Below are positions 37,372 to 46,149 of a stretch of 64,000 nt of DNA, one piece after another. The translations under genes were made by a program, and so were the position numbers. The notes beneath the pieces were generated by a model, which searched no databases, was not told the origin of the DNA, and was given only the letters and a program-made list of their open reading frames with translations. This stretch comes from Chamaesiphon sp041738715 (GTDB lineage Bacteria; Cyanobacteriota; Cyanobacteriia; Cyanobacteriales; Chamaesiphonaceae), in assembly GCA_041738715.1 (NCBI GenBank), contig JBGSPI010000099.1:1-64000 (forward strand), given 5' to 3'. Positions within the stretch are counted from its first letter, which is position 1; the number at the start of each line of letters is the position of its first letter.

Positions 37372-38475
37372 ATGAAAATTACTTTAGTTATTTATGCACT
37401 AGAAGGTGGTGGTGCAGAGCGAGTAATGTCGATCGTTGCTAACTATTGGGCAACTCATGGTTGGCAGGTAACACTGATTGTGTTATCCGATTCGAGTAAA
37501 AGCTCTTTTTACCAGTTGGCACCACAAATTAACCTCCAGTATTTAGGGATTATCGGTGACTCACCAAATTCCCTCACCTTACTCAAGACTGCTTGGTGGC
37601 GGATGGAAGTACTAAGAGCGGCAATCATTGCCAGTCAACCTGATGTCGTCATCAGTTTTCTCAATACAGTTAATGTGTTGACCCTAATTGCTTGCCGCCA
37701 TCTCAAGATACCCACGATCGTCAGCGAACATATTTATCCAGGGTTTACAGATGTCAACAAGGGCTGGCAATTGCTGATGAAGTGGACTTATCGGTATGCC
37801 GACAGGGTGACACTACTCACCGAAAATGCCCTCCCATTCTATCCGATCGAGCGGGGGTACAGATCGATCGTTATGCCCAATCCTGTGCTAACTCCCGCAC
37901 CCACAGTCATCACCAAGCCATTACTGCCAACTCCGAGCTTGGTGGCGATGGGACGACTGCACCCCCAAAAAGGCTTCGATCTCCTGCTCCAAGCCTTTGG
38001 GCAAATCCAAGCTAAATATCCCGACTGGCACTTGACCATTTTGGGCGAGGGGGTGATGCGGGGTGAGTTGGAACAATTACGCGCTCAACTGGGATTAATC
38101 GATCGAGTTCATCTTCCTGGTGCCGTGACAAATGTGAATGATTATCTCCGCCAAGCAGATATTTTTGTGCTATCTTCTCGGTTTGAAGGGTTTCCGATGG
38201 CAGTATGTGAAGCTATGGCTTGCGGTTTGCCTGTGATTGCTACCGACTGTCTTAGTGGTCCCCGTGAGATCATTCGCGATGGGATTGATGGGATGTTAGT
38301 CACGGTCGATGATGTCGATGCTCTAGCGACTGGATTGGATACGCTCATGTCCGATCCGCTTCAACGTGAACAATTAGCCCAAGCCGCACCTCAAGTGCTG
38401 GAACGATTTGGATTAGAGCGGGTAATGGGTCTGTGGACAGATGCGATCGAACAAGCGATCGATCGACGGCATTGA
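37372..38475 (+). CDS. Glycosyltransferase family 4, tandem paralogue C
   Basis: The 367-residue GT4 enzyme starts MKITLVIYALEGGGAERVMS and keeps LVAMGRLHPQKGFDLLLQAF and SSRFEGFPMAVCEAMACGLP. From about residue 120 to 260 it follows paralogue B almost residue for residue. The N-terminal third is closer to paralogue A (SFYQLAPQINLQYLGIIGDS against SFYHLEPQIKLKQLGIIGDS). It lies 61 bases after paralogue B on the same strand, so both are probably in one transcript. Confidence 0.93.
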   Translation: MKITLVIYALEGGGAERVMSIVANYWATHGWQVTLIVLSDSSKSSFYQLAPQINLQYLGIIGDSPNSLTLLKTAWWRMEVLRAAIIASQPDVVISFLNTVNVLTLIACRHLKIPTIVSEHIYPGFTDVNKGWQLLMKWTYRYADRVTLLTENALPFYPIERGYRSIVMPNPVLTPAPTVITKPLLPTPSLVAMGRLHPQKGFDLLLQAFGQIQAKYPDWHLTILGEGVMRGELEQLRAQLGLIDRVHLPGAVTNVNDYLRQADIFVLSSRFEGFPMAVCEAMACGLPVIATDCLSGPREIIRDGIDGMLVTVDDVDALATGLDTLMSDPLQREQLAQAAPQVLERFGLERVMGLWTDAIEQAIDRRH

Positions 38476-38515
38476 GTGCTGCAGCGCAAGGGGTTTTGAT
38501 TGTGGCTGAAGATGA

Positions 38516-38860
38516 TTAATCTTTCTTATCTTGGCGTTCTAGGCGGATTACTCGCCGCTTTAGTAACCGATTTTGTCGCGCCGTGTCAGCCAACTCATAG
38601 TTGAGATCGTCGTTGTAAGACATCAAAGATTGAAAGCCTTCCCGAATGATGACATTTTGGATACCTTCAACACTATCGATCCGATGGCGAAGGGCGATTA
38701 TGTCTTCGCGGACTGCATCAAGATTGTTCTGCATGGCAGATACCTTCTGTTCGACAGCCGCTAAATCTTGCTTGGTAGCCATGTTCTGTTGCATGGTGCT
38801 AATAGCTTGAATAACTTGGGTTAGTTGATTTTCAAGGCGAACGCGCAAGCGCACCCCCAA
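38516..38860 (-). CDS. Small coiled-coil protein, possibly frameshifted at its start
   Basis: The 114-residue product is a coiled coil with heptad-like NMATKQDLAAVEQKVSAMQN and LDAVREDIIALRHRIDSVEG. Similar short coiled-coil proteins are common in cyanobacteria and are uncharacterised. The nominal start is a TTG (a GTG lies two codons in). Just upstream, in another frame, an ATG reads MSEERFDHPWG, the usual opening of this kind of protein. A small insertion near 38840-38870 has therefore probably shifted the frame. It is oriented against the surrounding glycosyltransferases. Confidence 0.6.
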   Translation of the reverse strand: MGVRLRVRLENQLTQVIQAISTMQQNMATKQDLAAVEQKVSAMQNNLDAVREDIIALRHRIDSVEGIQNVIIREGFQSLMSYNDDLNYELADTARQNRLLKRRVIRLERQDKKD

Positions 38861-39264
38861 GGGTGGTCGAAACGTTCTTCGGACATAATTAGTAAATAGT
38901 TATATTGGTTTTCCAGAAGTCCCTCTAGCTCGAACTAGGGGGATTTCTCTATTTTATGTGGAAGTTAACAGTCTTGATCTTGTCATTGCGGCACAAGAGG
39001 ATGTTTGGAAGTACCGAAAGTGAGAAATCCTAGTATCTTTTTATACTTCCAAGCCTCCTGACTCCGCCAAAAATCCGCCAACATTGAGGAACATTAATTG
39101 AACTATTCCCCCAAAATTAATGGTTGGGGGCTAATTTCAGGTGTCGATCGATACTTTTGAAATATCCTCTCAGCATAATTCAATTCAACTACAATCAGTA
39201 ATTCGGCTAATTGTAGTTGATTGTAGGAATCTATATGATAGGTAGAAATTTACGGTTTCTATCT
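38861..39264. other. Intergenic region with small inverted repeats
   Basis: About 400 bases lie upstream of GT4 paralogue D. An imperfect hairpin (AGAAGTCCCTCTAG/CTAGGGGGATTTCT, about 38921-38956) and a perfect CAACTACAAT/ATTGTAGTTG pair (about 39187-39220) are visible. The latter is just before the gene and could be an operator or terminator. No ORF is convincing. Confidence 0.45.
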
Positions 39265-40395
39265 ATGAAGATTACCCTAGTAATTTATGCAATGGGTTTG
39301 GGCGGTGCCGAACGAGTTATGGCTACTTTGGCCAACTACTGGGCTACTCATGGCTGGGATGTTACTTTAATGACGCTAGTTGATGGATCGAAACAGCCAT
39401 TCTACCCATTAGATCCGCAAGTGAAGCTCCAACCATTAGGCGTTGCGGGAGTTTCCGGTAATCCGATCTCCGCAATCTGGAATGTCTGGCAGCGGGTGAA
39501 AGTATTACGCGCAGAAATTATTGCTAGTCAACCTGATGTCGTAATTAGTTTCCTAAGTACTACTAGTGTGCTGACGCTGATTGCTTGCTGGAATTCCGGT
39601 CTTCCAGTAATTGTCAGCAAACATGTCTATCCAGCACTTTCAGAAGCAGGTAAGGTTTGGCAACTGTTGATGAAGTTGACTTATCGCTATGCTGATTTAG
39701 TCACAGTATTAACCAAAGATGCTGTGCCCTTCTTTCCACTAGAACGGGGCTATCGAACGATCGTCATGCCCAATCCTGTCTTGATCCCAGATGCTGAGGT
39801 AGTCACCGAACAACTTATACCTAAGCCTAGCTTAATTGCTGTCGGTAGACTCGATCCAGTTAAAGGTTTCGATCTGCTACTCCACGCTTTTCACCAACTT
39901 CAGGATAAATATCCCGATTGGCATTTAACTATTTTGGGTGAAGGGCCAAGTCGAGCAGAACTAGAGGAATTGCGATCGCAACTAAATTTAACCGATCGAG
40001 TCCACATACCTGGACAGGTGCAAAATGTCAACGCACACTTACAACAAGCCGATATCTTCGTCATGTCATCTCGATTTGAAGGGTTTCCGATGGCTTTGTG
40101 TGAGGCGATGGCTTGTGGGTTGCCAGTAATCTCCACTGACTGTCTGAGCGGTCCACGGGAAATCGTTACTGATGGGGTTGATGGTATATTAGTGACAATA
40201 GAGGATGTAGACGCTTTGGCGGCTGGATTGGACACCCTCATGTCAGATCCAACCAAACGCCAACAGTTAGCTCAAGCCGCGCCCCAAGTGCTGGAACGAT
40301 TTGGGCTAGAGCAAGTGATGTGTAAATGGACAGATGCCATCAAACAAGTAATCGATCGACGGACTCAGGCTGATAAAATCATGCAAAAGATATGA
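39265..40395 (+). CDS. Glycosyltransferase family 4, tandem paralogue D (mosaic)
   Basis: From ATG 39265 the protein has 376 residues and starts MKITLVIYAMGLGGAERVMA, identical to paralogue B. Residues to about 100 follow B (FYPLDPQVKLQPLGVAG). The middle follows A (DAEVVTEQL-PKPSLIA, EGPSRAELEELRSQLNLTDR). From SSRFEGFPMALCEAMACGLP onward it follows B again (TDCLSGPREIVTDGVDG). The frame from 39217 adds 16 residues not seen in the paralogues. Its stop overlaps the ATG of the DUF4091 gene (ATGA), showing translational coupling. Confidence 0.92.
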   Translation: MKITLVIYAMGLGGAERVMATLANYWATHGWDVTLMTLVDGSKQPFYPLDPQVKLQPLGVAGVSGNPISAIWNVWQRVKVLRAEIIASQPDVVISFLSTTSVLTLIACWNSGLPVIVSKHVYPALSEAGKVWQLLMKLTYRYADLVTVLTKDAVPFFPLERGYRTIVMPNPVLIPDAEVVTEQLIPKPSLIAVGRLDPVKGFDLLLHAFHQLQDKYPDWHLTILGEGPSRAELEELRSQLNLTDRVHIPGQVQNVNAHLQQADIFVMSSRFEGFPMALCEAMACGLPVISTDCLSGPREIVTDGVDGILVTIEDVDALAAGLDTLMSDPTKRQQLAQAAPQVLERFGLEQVMCKWTDAIKQVIDRRTQADKIMQKI

Positions 40396-42101
40396 ACAAG
40401 CTATACCGGAAATTTAGATTTTGGCTGTGGACTCTAGCTGCACTGGTAACATTTTCGGCTTGTACCACCGCCGGAAATATCTTAGCCGAGCGATCGCTTT
40501 CAGATCCATCCATCTCCCTTTCCCCCAGTCAAGAGGGCAGTATCGCACCATCTCCCTCAGTTTCAGCGTCGAATTCGCCAGAATTATTAGCCCAGCAGCC
40601 GATCTCCTCGGCTCCACGAGTTTGGGTAGCTCCTAGTCTAGAACGCATCGGACGAACAGCCCCGGCTGGAAGTGGAACGCGGATTCAACTTAATGCCGCT
40701 CGGGGCGAATATGAATCATTTCAGGCGATCGTTCAAGCTCCGCCTAATGGTCTGAAAAATGTCAATTTTACCGTCTCAGATTTACGTGGGCCAAATCAGC
40801 AGGTAATTTCCAAGCAGAATATCACACTCTACCGCGAACACTATGTCAATGTCCGGCAGCCCAGTTTAATTGGTAAAGGCAGTAATCGGGGCTTGGGTGG
40901 TGGTTGGTACGCCGATGGACTGATCCCATTTGTCGATCCGGCTACCAAAAAGCCGCCGACTCAGGGAACATTAAAAGCAGTACCCTTCGCCCTCAAAGGT
41001 AAACAAAATCAACCGATTTGGATCGATATTTTTGTCCCGCGTCAAAGTAAGCCTGGTAAGTATCAAGGTACATTTACAGTTACCACCGATCGCGGCAAAA
41101 CTCAAGGCGAAATTCTCCTCAATGTTTGGAATTTTGAATTACCGCTCAAACCCTCTCTGCAATCCTCATTTGACTTTTGGACGGATAAATCCAAAACTGC
41201 TAATATCGAACTCCTCAAACACAGGCTGATGCCAAAGCATATCGAGCCAGAGGATCAACGCGAACTGATCGATAAGTGGGGCTTAACTTCGGTCAATTTG
41301 GGCTATTGGAGTGAGGCGGATGTCAAAACCTGTAAAATGACTCCAGCACCCTCTGTTGACAAGATTCGCGACAGATTAGCTCAATATTCACCCAGCCTGC
41401 TGCGCTACAACTACACCGCCGATGAGATTGATGAGTGTCCCAATCTCAATCCCACAATTAAACAATGGGCGCGGAATTTACACACCGCTGGCGCAAGCAA
41501 TCTCATTACCATGAAGCCAATTCCCCAGCTTTATAATACTGGTGGTCGTTCGGCGGTGGATATTTGGGTATTGTTGCCCAAAATGTATGATGACGCAAAA
41601 GCAAATGTATTGCAGGTAATGCGCCAAGGCAACCAAGTTTGGTCTTACAATGCCTTAGTGCAGGATGACTATTCACCCAAATGGCAAATTGATTTTAAGC
41701 CAATTAATTTTCGGATTCAGCCTGGATTTATCAATCAAAGTTTAGGTTTAACAGGTTTACTCTACTGGCGAATCGATCTGTGGACAAAAGATCCGTGGAA
41801 TGACATCCAAACCTATGATTTCAAACCAGATTACTATTTCCCTGGTGAAGGAATGCTGTTTTATCCAGGAAAACAAGTGGGGATTGAGGGGGTTGTGCCA
41901 TCAATGCGCCTGAAATGGTTGCGCGATGGGGTTGAAGACTATGAATACGTCCAAATCCTCAAGAAATTAGGTCGTCAAGATTGGGCATTAAAAGTAGCTA
42001 GACAAGCAGGTCGAGACTGGCGCAACTGGACGCAGGATGCACGGGTGCTAGAATCAACTCGTCGCCAATTAGGGCAGGAAATACACAAGATTAGAGGTTA
42101 G
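40392..42101 (+). CDS. DUF4091 glycoside-hydrolase-like lipoprotein or secreted protein
   Basis: The 569-residue protein begins with a basic start and hydrophobic signal segment (FWLWTLAALVTFSAC), ending in a cysteine that could be lipidated, although the lipobox is not classical. A Ser- and Pro-rich linker follows. Then comes an N-terminal beta domain (AARGEYESFQAIVQAP) and a TIM-barrel-like region. The DUF4091 C-terminal motif reads MRLKWLRDGVEDYEYVQILK. DUF4091 proteins resemble glycoside hydrolases, but activities are largely undetermined. Overlap with the GT4 gene in front and its position in the polysaccharide region suggest trimming or processing of the glycan outside the cytosol. Confidence 0.87.
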   Translation: MNKLYRKFRFWLWTLAALVTFSACTTAGNILAERSLSDPSISLSPSQEGSIAPSPSVSASNSPELLAQQPISSAPRVWVAPSLERIGRTAPAGSGTRIQLNAARGEYESFQAIVQAPPNGLKNVNFTVSDLRGPNQQVISKQNITLYREHYVNVRQPSLIGKGSNRGLGGGWYADGLIPFVDPATKKPPTQGTLKAVPFALKGKQNQPIWIDIFVPRQSKPGKYQGTFTVTTDRGKTQGEILLNVWNFELPLKPSLQSSFDFWTDKSKTANIELLKHRLMPKHIEPEDQRELIDKWGLTSVNLGYWSEADVKTCKMTPAPSVDKIRDRLAQYSPSLLRYNYTADEIDECPNLNPTIKQWARNLHTAGASNLITMKPIPQLYNTGGRSAVDIWVLLPKMYDDAKANVLQVMRQGNQVWSYNALVQDDYSPKWQIDFKPINFRIQPGFINQSLGLTGLLYWRIDLWTKDPWNDIQTYDFKPDYYFPGEGMLFYPGKQVGIEGVVPSMRLKWLRDGVEDYEYVQILKKLGRQDWALKVARQAGRDWRNWTQDARVLESTRRQLGQEIHKIRG

Positions 42102-42285
42102 AGGGGACGAGGGGACGAGGGGACGAGGGGACGAGGGGACGAGGGGACGGGGGGACTAGGGGACGGGGGGACTAGGGGACGAGGGGACTAGGGGACGGAG
42201 GGACTAGGGGACTGTTCACTGTTCACTGTTCACTGTTCACTGTTCACTATCCCTATCCCCTATCCCCTATCCCCTATCCCCTAAT
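42101..42285. repeat. Short tandem repeats: GGGGACG, GGGGACT, TTCACTG and TATCCCC arrays
   Basis: Four successive heptamer arrays follow the DUF4091 stop codon: GGGGACG repeated about six times, then mixed GGGGACT/GGGGACG units, then ACTGTTC repeated about five times, then TATCCCC repeated about four times. Such heptanucleotide tandem repeats are typical cyanobacterial STRRs. The array is non-coding, probably variable in length, and its GGGGACT units recur at 30345, 33355 and 47932. The rest of the gap to 42491 shows nothing else. Confidence 0.93.
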
Positions 42286-42491
42286 TTAATTCTCCCTTTT
42301 CAGCCAAATTGCGCTTTAATTGGGTGCCACATTTGGATAGGCTGGAGGCTAGGTCTCAAGAAATCATGATTGCGAGGGAGGAGTGAGATCGGGTTCCTTT
42401 AGTCGCGAGTATTAATTTTAACAAATGTGGTATTGATTCAAAATAGCTCATCACTCAAGTTACACATATTTATCCAGCGAGCTAACTGCCA

Positions 42492-44324
42492 ATGCTACTA
42501 CAAACTCTCGAAAAAATCTGGTATTTGCTCAATCAGAAAGAGCGATGGCAAGGAATTGCACTATTAGTATTAATGCTAATTGGTGCTGTCATCGAAATTG
42601 TCAGCATGGCAGTCTTACCAATATTTATCACGCTGATCGCTCAACCACAAACTACCAACGCGCATCCAGCGATCGCTTATATATCTCAAGCTCTGAGCTT
42701 AAATTCTCCTAGAGATACGATCGTGGTGATGGGCATATCTTTAGTGGCTTTATTTACGATTAAGAGCATTTATCTTGTATTTTTATCCTATATCCAAAAT
42801 AAATTTATCTTCCAGAAAATGCGGTCTGTAGAAGTTAAATTGTATCGAATTTATATGTATAGCGAGTATACATACCATTTAAATCGCAACTCATCCGAGC
42901 TAATCGATTATATCAACAAACAAACATTCTTTGCCTTTGTTGGCGCGATCGTTCCTTTGATGATTTTCTTGACTGAGGCAATTTTGATGACCTTAGTATC
43001 GATCATGCTGATTGTCTTTGAGCCGATCGGTTCGCTAGCCGCAATATCAATGATGGGAGCGATCGGCATCGGTTACTATCAATTAATCAAAAAAAAGGTC
43101 GGGAAAATTGGCGAGACCGAACAAATTGAGTCGAACAAAATGCTCCAGTGGACGATTCAAGGATTCAGTGGAATTAAAGAAACTAAAGTGTCTGGTAAAG
43201 AAGACTTTTTCATCTCTAACTTTAGTCAACATGCTAAGAAATTAACAGTAGCAGTCAGACAATCATTAACACTAGAAAATGTCCCGCGTCTAGCTCTAGA
43301 AACTGTCGCTGTAATTGCGATCGTGGGTTTGGTAATTATCGGTCTCAATCAAGGTCGAACGGGCACATCTCTATTAAGTGGAATCACTTTATTTGCTGTA
43401 GCCGCATTTCGACTTTTACCATCTGTTAATCGGATGTTGACGGCATTAACGTCAATTCGCCATCGAAGTAGTGCCCTAGATGTGATTTATCATGACATTC
43501 GGAGCCTGGGTGAAAAAATTAAGTTAGAAAGACAATATCAACTGAGTCAGAAACAAGACTCGATCGAAATCTCCCTAGATCAAAGTTTAGAATTTCGAGA
43601 TGTATCTTACAGTTACCCTCAATCAGAACAATTGGCAATTCCCCATCTATCTGTGATGATTCCCAAAGGTCAAGTAGTGGGCATTGTCGGACATTCTGGC
43701 GCAGGTAAAACCACATTTGTCGATCTGCTGTTAGGACTGTTAAACCCAACCTCTGGGCAAATTTTAGCTGACGGGGTAGATGTCAGTACCAATCTCAAGT
43801 CTTGGCGAAGAAATATCGGTTATATTCCCCAAAGTATTTATCTATTCGATGACACCATTCGATCGAATATTGCCTTTGGCTATTTCCCATCACAAATCAA
43901 TGAAGATCGAGTTTGGAAAGTATTGAAAGCGGTTCAACTCGAAGAATTTGTCACCGAACTACCGGAAGGTTTAAATACAATGGTTGGGGAAAGCGGGGTC
44001 AGACTATCTGGGGGGCAAAGACAGCGGATTGGTATTGCTCGTGCTCTTTATCGCAATCCTCGATTACTGATCATGGATGAAGCAACTTCGGCATTGGATA
44101 ATCAAACAGAGAAAGCAGTAACTGATGCGATCGAAAAATTGAGCAAAAATCGAACGGTAATCATCATCGCCCATCGACTGACCACCGTTCAGAAATGCGA
44201 TGTAATTTATATGATGGGTAAGGGTGAAATTATTGCTCAAGGTACTTATGATGAATTATTAACTAATAGTCCTGAGTTCCAAAAATTAGCAATGGTCGCA
44301 GGTAATTCTGAACAAGAAATGTAA
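42492..44324 (+). CDS. ABC exporter, flippase type (MsbA/PglK-like)
   Basis: A 610-residue half-transporter with an N-terminal six-helix membrane domain (residues about 15-310) and a C-terminal ATPase. Walker A is GHSGAGKTT, the Q-loop IGYIPQSIYLFD, the signature VRLSGGQRQRIGIARAL, and Walker B LLIMDEATSALD with the H-loop IIAHRL. This is the lipid or lipid-linked-oligosaccharide flippase architecture. Its position in the polysaccharide region suggests it moves the lipid-linked glycan or its precursor across the membrane. It probably acts as a homodimer. A protein or peptide exporter is the main alternative. Confidence 0.93.
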   Translation: MLLQTLEKIWYLLNQKERWQGIALLVLMLIGAVIEIVSMAVLPIFITLIAQPQTTNAHPAIAYISQALSLNSPRDTIVVMGISLVALFTIKSIYLVFLSYIQNKFIFQKMRSVEVKLYRIYMYSEYTYHLNRNSSELIDYINKQTFFAFVGAIVPLMIFLTEAILMTLVSIMLIVFEPIGSLAAISMMGAIGIGYYQLIKKKVGKIGETEQIESNKMLQWTIQGFSGIKETKVSGKEDFFISNFSQHAKKLTVAVRQSLTLENVPRLALETVAVIAIVGLVIIGLNQGRTGTSLLSGITLFAVAAFRLLPSVNRMLTALTSIRHRSSALDVIYHDIRSLGEKIKLERQYQLSQKQDSIEISLDQSLEFRDVSYSYPQSEQLAIPHLSVMIPKGQVVGIVGHSGAGKTTFVDLLLGLLNPTSGQILADGVDVSTNLKSWRRNIGYIPQSIYLFDDTIRSNIAFGYFPSQINEDRVWKVLKAVQLEEFVTELPEGLNTMVGESGVRLSGGQRQRIGIARALYRNPRLLIMDEATSALDNQTEKAVTDAIEKLSKNRTVIIIAHRLTTVQKCDVIYMMGKGEIIAQGTYDELLTNSPEFQKLAMVAGNSEQEM

Positions 44325-44339
44325 ATTATAGTGGCTAAC

Positions 44340-44416
44340 TATAGCAATCCCAGTTGAGAAGCTAATATCCGTCTTTTCTAGCTTTTGTGCCCAGTTATTG
44401 GGATAGGATTGCTATA
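44340..44416. mobile_element. Short MITE-like element with 11-bp inverted ends
   Basis: TATAGCAATCC at 44340-44350 is the exact reverse complement of GGATTGCTATA at 44406-44416. The 77-base segment fills most of the gap between the ABC exporter and the next gene. Similar TAGCAATCC-ended short elements are widespread in cyanobacteria. It could also act as a terminator. Confidence 0.6.
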
Positions 44417-44449
44417 TCTTGATTTTCCAAAAGTATCTAAATCAAAATC

Positions 44450-45412
44450 ATGGCAATCTTATCTAGAATTAAAGCAATTGTCAAGCAAGCTTATTATCAA
44501 ACAATATTTGCATTGCCTATTAAAATTGCTCATAGTCTGCTTTTAGTCGATCCTGACATTAATTGGTCAATTTTAATCTATGAGGGTAATAGTTTTCTCG
44601 ATCTACAGCCTGCATCGACTAGTAAGAATCCAGTAATTAGTAGACATGACATTGGTGACGTTCTCACCAGATTTGTTGCCGATCCTTTCATGGTCAAGCA
44701 TCAAGGTAACTGGTTGATGTTCTTTGAGATTTTAAATCTGCAAAATGAAAGAGGGGAAATTGCCTATGCTCAAAGTACGGATGGACTGACCTGGAATTAT
44801 CAGCAGGTAGTCTTGACAGAAGCATTCCATCTCTCCTATCCATACGTATTTGAATTTGCCGCCAACTGGTACATGATTCCAGAGACATGTGAAGCGGGTT
44901 CAGTCAGACTATACAAGGCGACAAATTTTCCCCAGGGATGGGAACTAGTCACAGAACTACTAGTGGGAGAAAGGTTTGTCGATGCTTCTGTGATTAATTT
45001 TGATGGCATTTGGTGGATGTTTGTTGGGGTTGAAAAAGATGAGAATACCACTTGTGACCAGTTGAGATTGTACTATGCCGATCGTCTTGATGGAGAATGG
45101 GTAGAACATCCGATGAGTCCAATTGTCAGCGACAATCGGGAGATCTCTAGACCAGCAGGTAGAATCATCAAGATTGACGATCGACTAATTCGCTTTGTCC
45201 AAGATTGTACTCGGACTTATGGAGGAAATGTCAGCGCAATTCAAATTAACTTGCTGACAAAAGATGATTATGCCGATGAGCGCGTAAATCCTGACAATCC
45301 TTACTTATTTAAGTTAGGTACTCTAAAATGTAATGGATTAGGAATGCATCACATCGATCCGATTGAGTTGGCTGAGAATCGGTGGATTGCTTGCGTCGAT
45401 GGCAAGGGTTAA
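44450..45412 (+). CDS. Glucosamine inositolphosphorylceramide transferase-like beta-propeller protein
   Basis: The 320-residue protein has repeated blades with aromatic-Asp motifs. VADPFMVKHQGNWLMFFEIL, HLSYPYVFEFAANWYMIPET, DASVINFDGIWWMFVGVEKD and a GMHHIDPIEL end are visible. These match the N-terminal beta-propeller of plant GINT1-like proteins and bacterial homologues in polysaccharide clusters, related in fold to GH43/GH68 five-bladed propellers. In plants the full protein transfers a sugar to a sphingolipid. Here only the propeller domain is present. The neighbours support a role in sugar transfer or recognition, which is inferred. Confidence 0.8.
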   Translation: MAILSRIKAIVKQAYYQTIFALPIKIAHSLLLVDPDINWSILIYEGNSFLDLQPASTSKNPVISRHDIGDVLTRFVADPFMVKHQGNWLMFFEILNLQNERGEIAYAQSTDGLTWNYQQVVLTEAFHLSYPYVFEFAANWYMIPETCEAGSVRLYKATNFPQGWELVTELLVGERFVDASVINFDGIWWMFVGVEKDENTTCDQLRLYYADRLDGEWVEHPMSPIVSDNREISRPAGRIIKIDDRLIRFVQDCTRTYGGNVSAIQINLLTKDDYADERVNPDNPYLFKLGTLKCNGLGMHHIDPIELAENRWIACVDGKG

Positions 45413-45507
45413 CTAAATTCTGTCGATCGGATCGACATAATCGAGCCAGCATTCGATTGCCAGCACTCGCTAACGAAAAACTGTACTTCGCACGGTGATA
45501 AATACTG

Positions 45508-46119
45508 ATGACACTTAGTACCGATAAACAGCTATTCACATTTGACAACTTTTTAGCTCGTTACCAAGACAACCCACGTTACGAATTAGCCGATGGAGAA
45601 ATCATCGACATTGAACCTACTGGACCACATGAAGCAGTCGGTGGTAAACTGGCAACTAAAATCGGCGTTGCCATTGAAACAGCTAAATTACCCTGGTTTA
45701 TTCCTCGCACTTGTCTACTTCGTCCATTTACAGATGTTGCTACGGCTCGTCGTCCAGATGTTATTGTGTTAGATGAAACAGCGATAATTAATGAACCACA
45801 ATGGGCGAGAGAACCTGTGATTACATTGGGTAGCTCGGTTAAATTAGTGGCAGAAGTAGTTAGCACCAATTGGGAAACAGATTATGCACGCAAACTGGAA
45901 GAGTATGCACTGTTGGGGATTGTCGAATACTGGATTGTAGACTATCGGGGATTAGGCGGAGTTGCCTTTATTGGTAAACCCACACAACCAACGTTTACAG
46001 TCTGTCAATTAATTGGTGAAGAGTATCAACAATTTCAATATCGATTGGGAGTGCCAATATCTTCATATATATTTCCCAATATTCAGCTACGCTTGGATGA
46101 TGTCATGCCGCGATCGTAA
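45508..46119 (+). CDS. Uma2-family (DUF820) putative nuclease
   Basis: The 203-residue protein has the PD-(D/E)XK-like core of the Uma2 family. ARRPDVIVLDE supplies the Asp, and VKLVAEVVSTNWETDYARK supplies the Glu and Lys, followed by EYALLGIVEYWIVDY. These proteins occur in large numbers in cyanobacterial genomes. Their function is unknown, and a role with mobile DNA has been proposed. A second, divergent member lies at 53673. The gene is flanked by polysaccharide genes but shows no functional link to them. Confidence 0.92.
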   Translation: MTLSTDKQLFTFDNFLARYQDNPRYELADGEIIDIEPTGPHEAVGGKLATKIGVAIETAKLPWFIPRTCLLRPFTDVATARRPDVIVLDETAIINEPQWAREPVITLGSSVKLVAEVVSTNWETDYARKLEEYALLGIVEYWIVDYRGLGGVAFIGKPTQPTFTVCQLIGEEYQQFQYRLGVPISSYIFPNIQLRLDDVMPRS

Positions 46120-46149
46120 ATCGCCTATTCCATAAAAAAAGAGATTTCT

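Noticed and set aside
42101..42285. Possible CRISPR array at the tandem repeats
   Set aside because: The units are seven bases long and directly adjacent with no spacers, so it is a simple tandem repeat.
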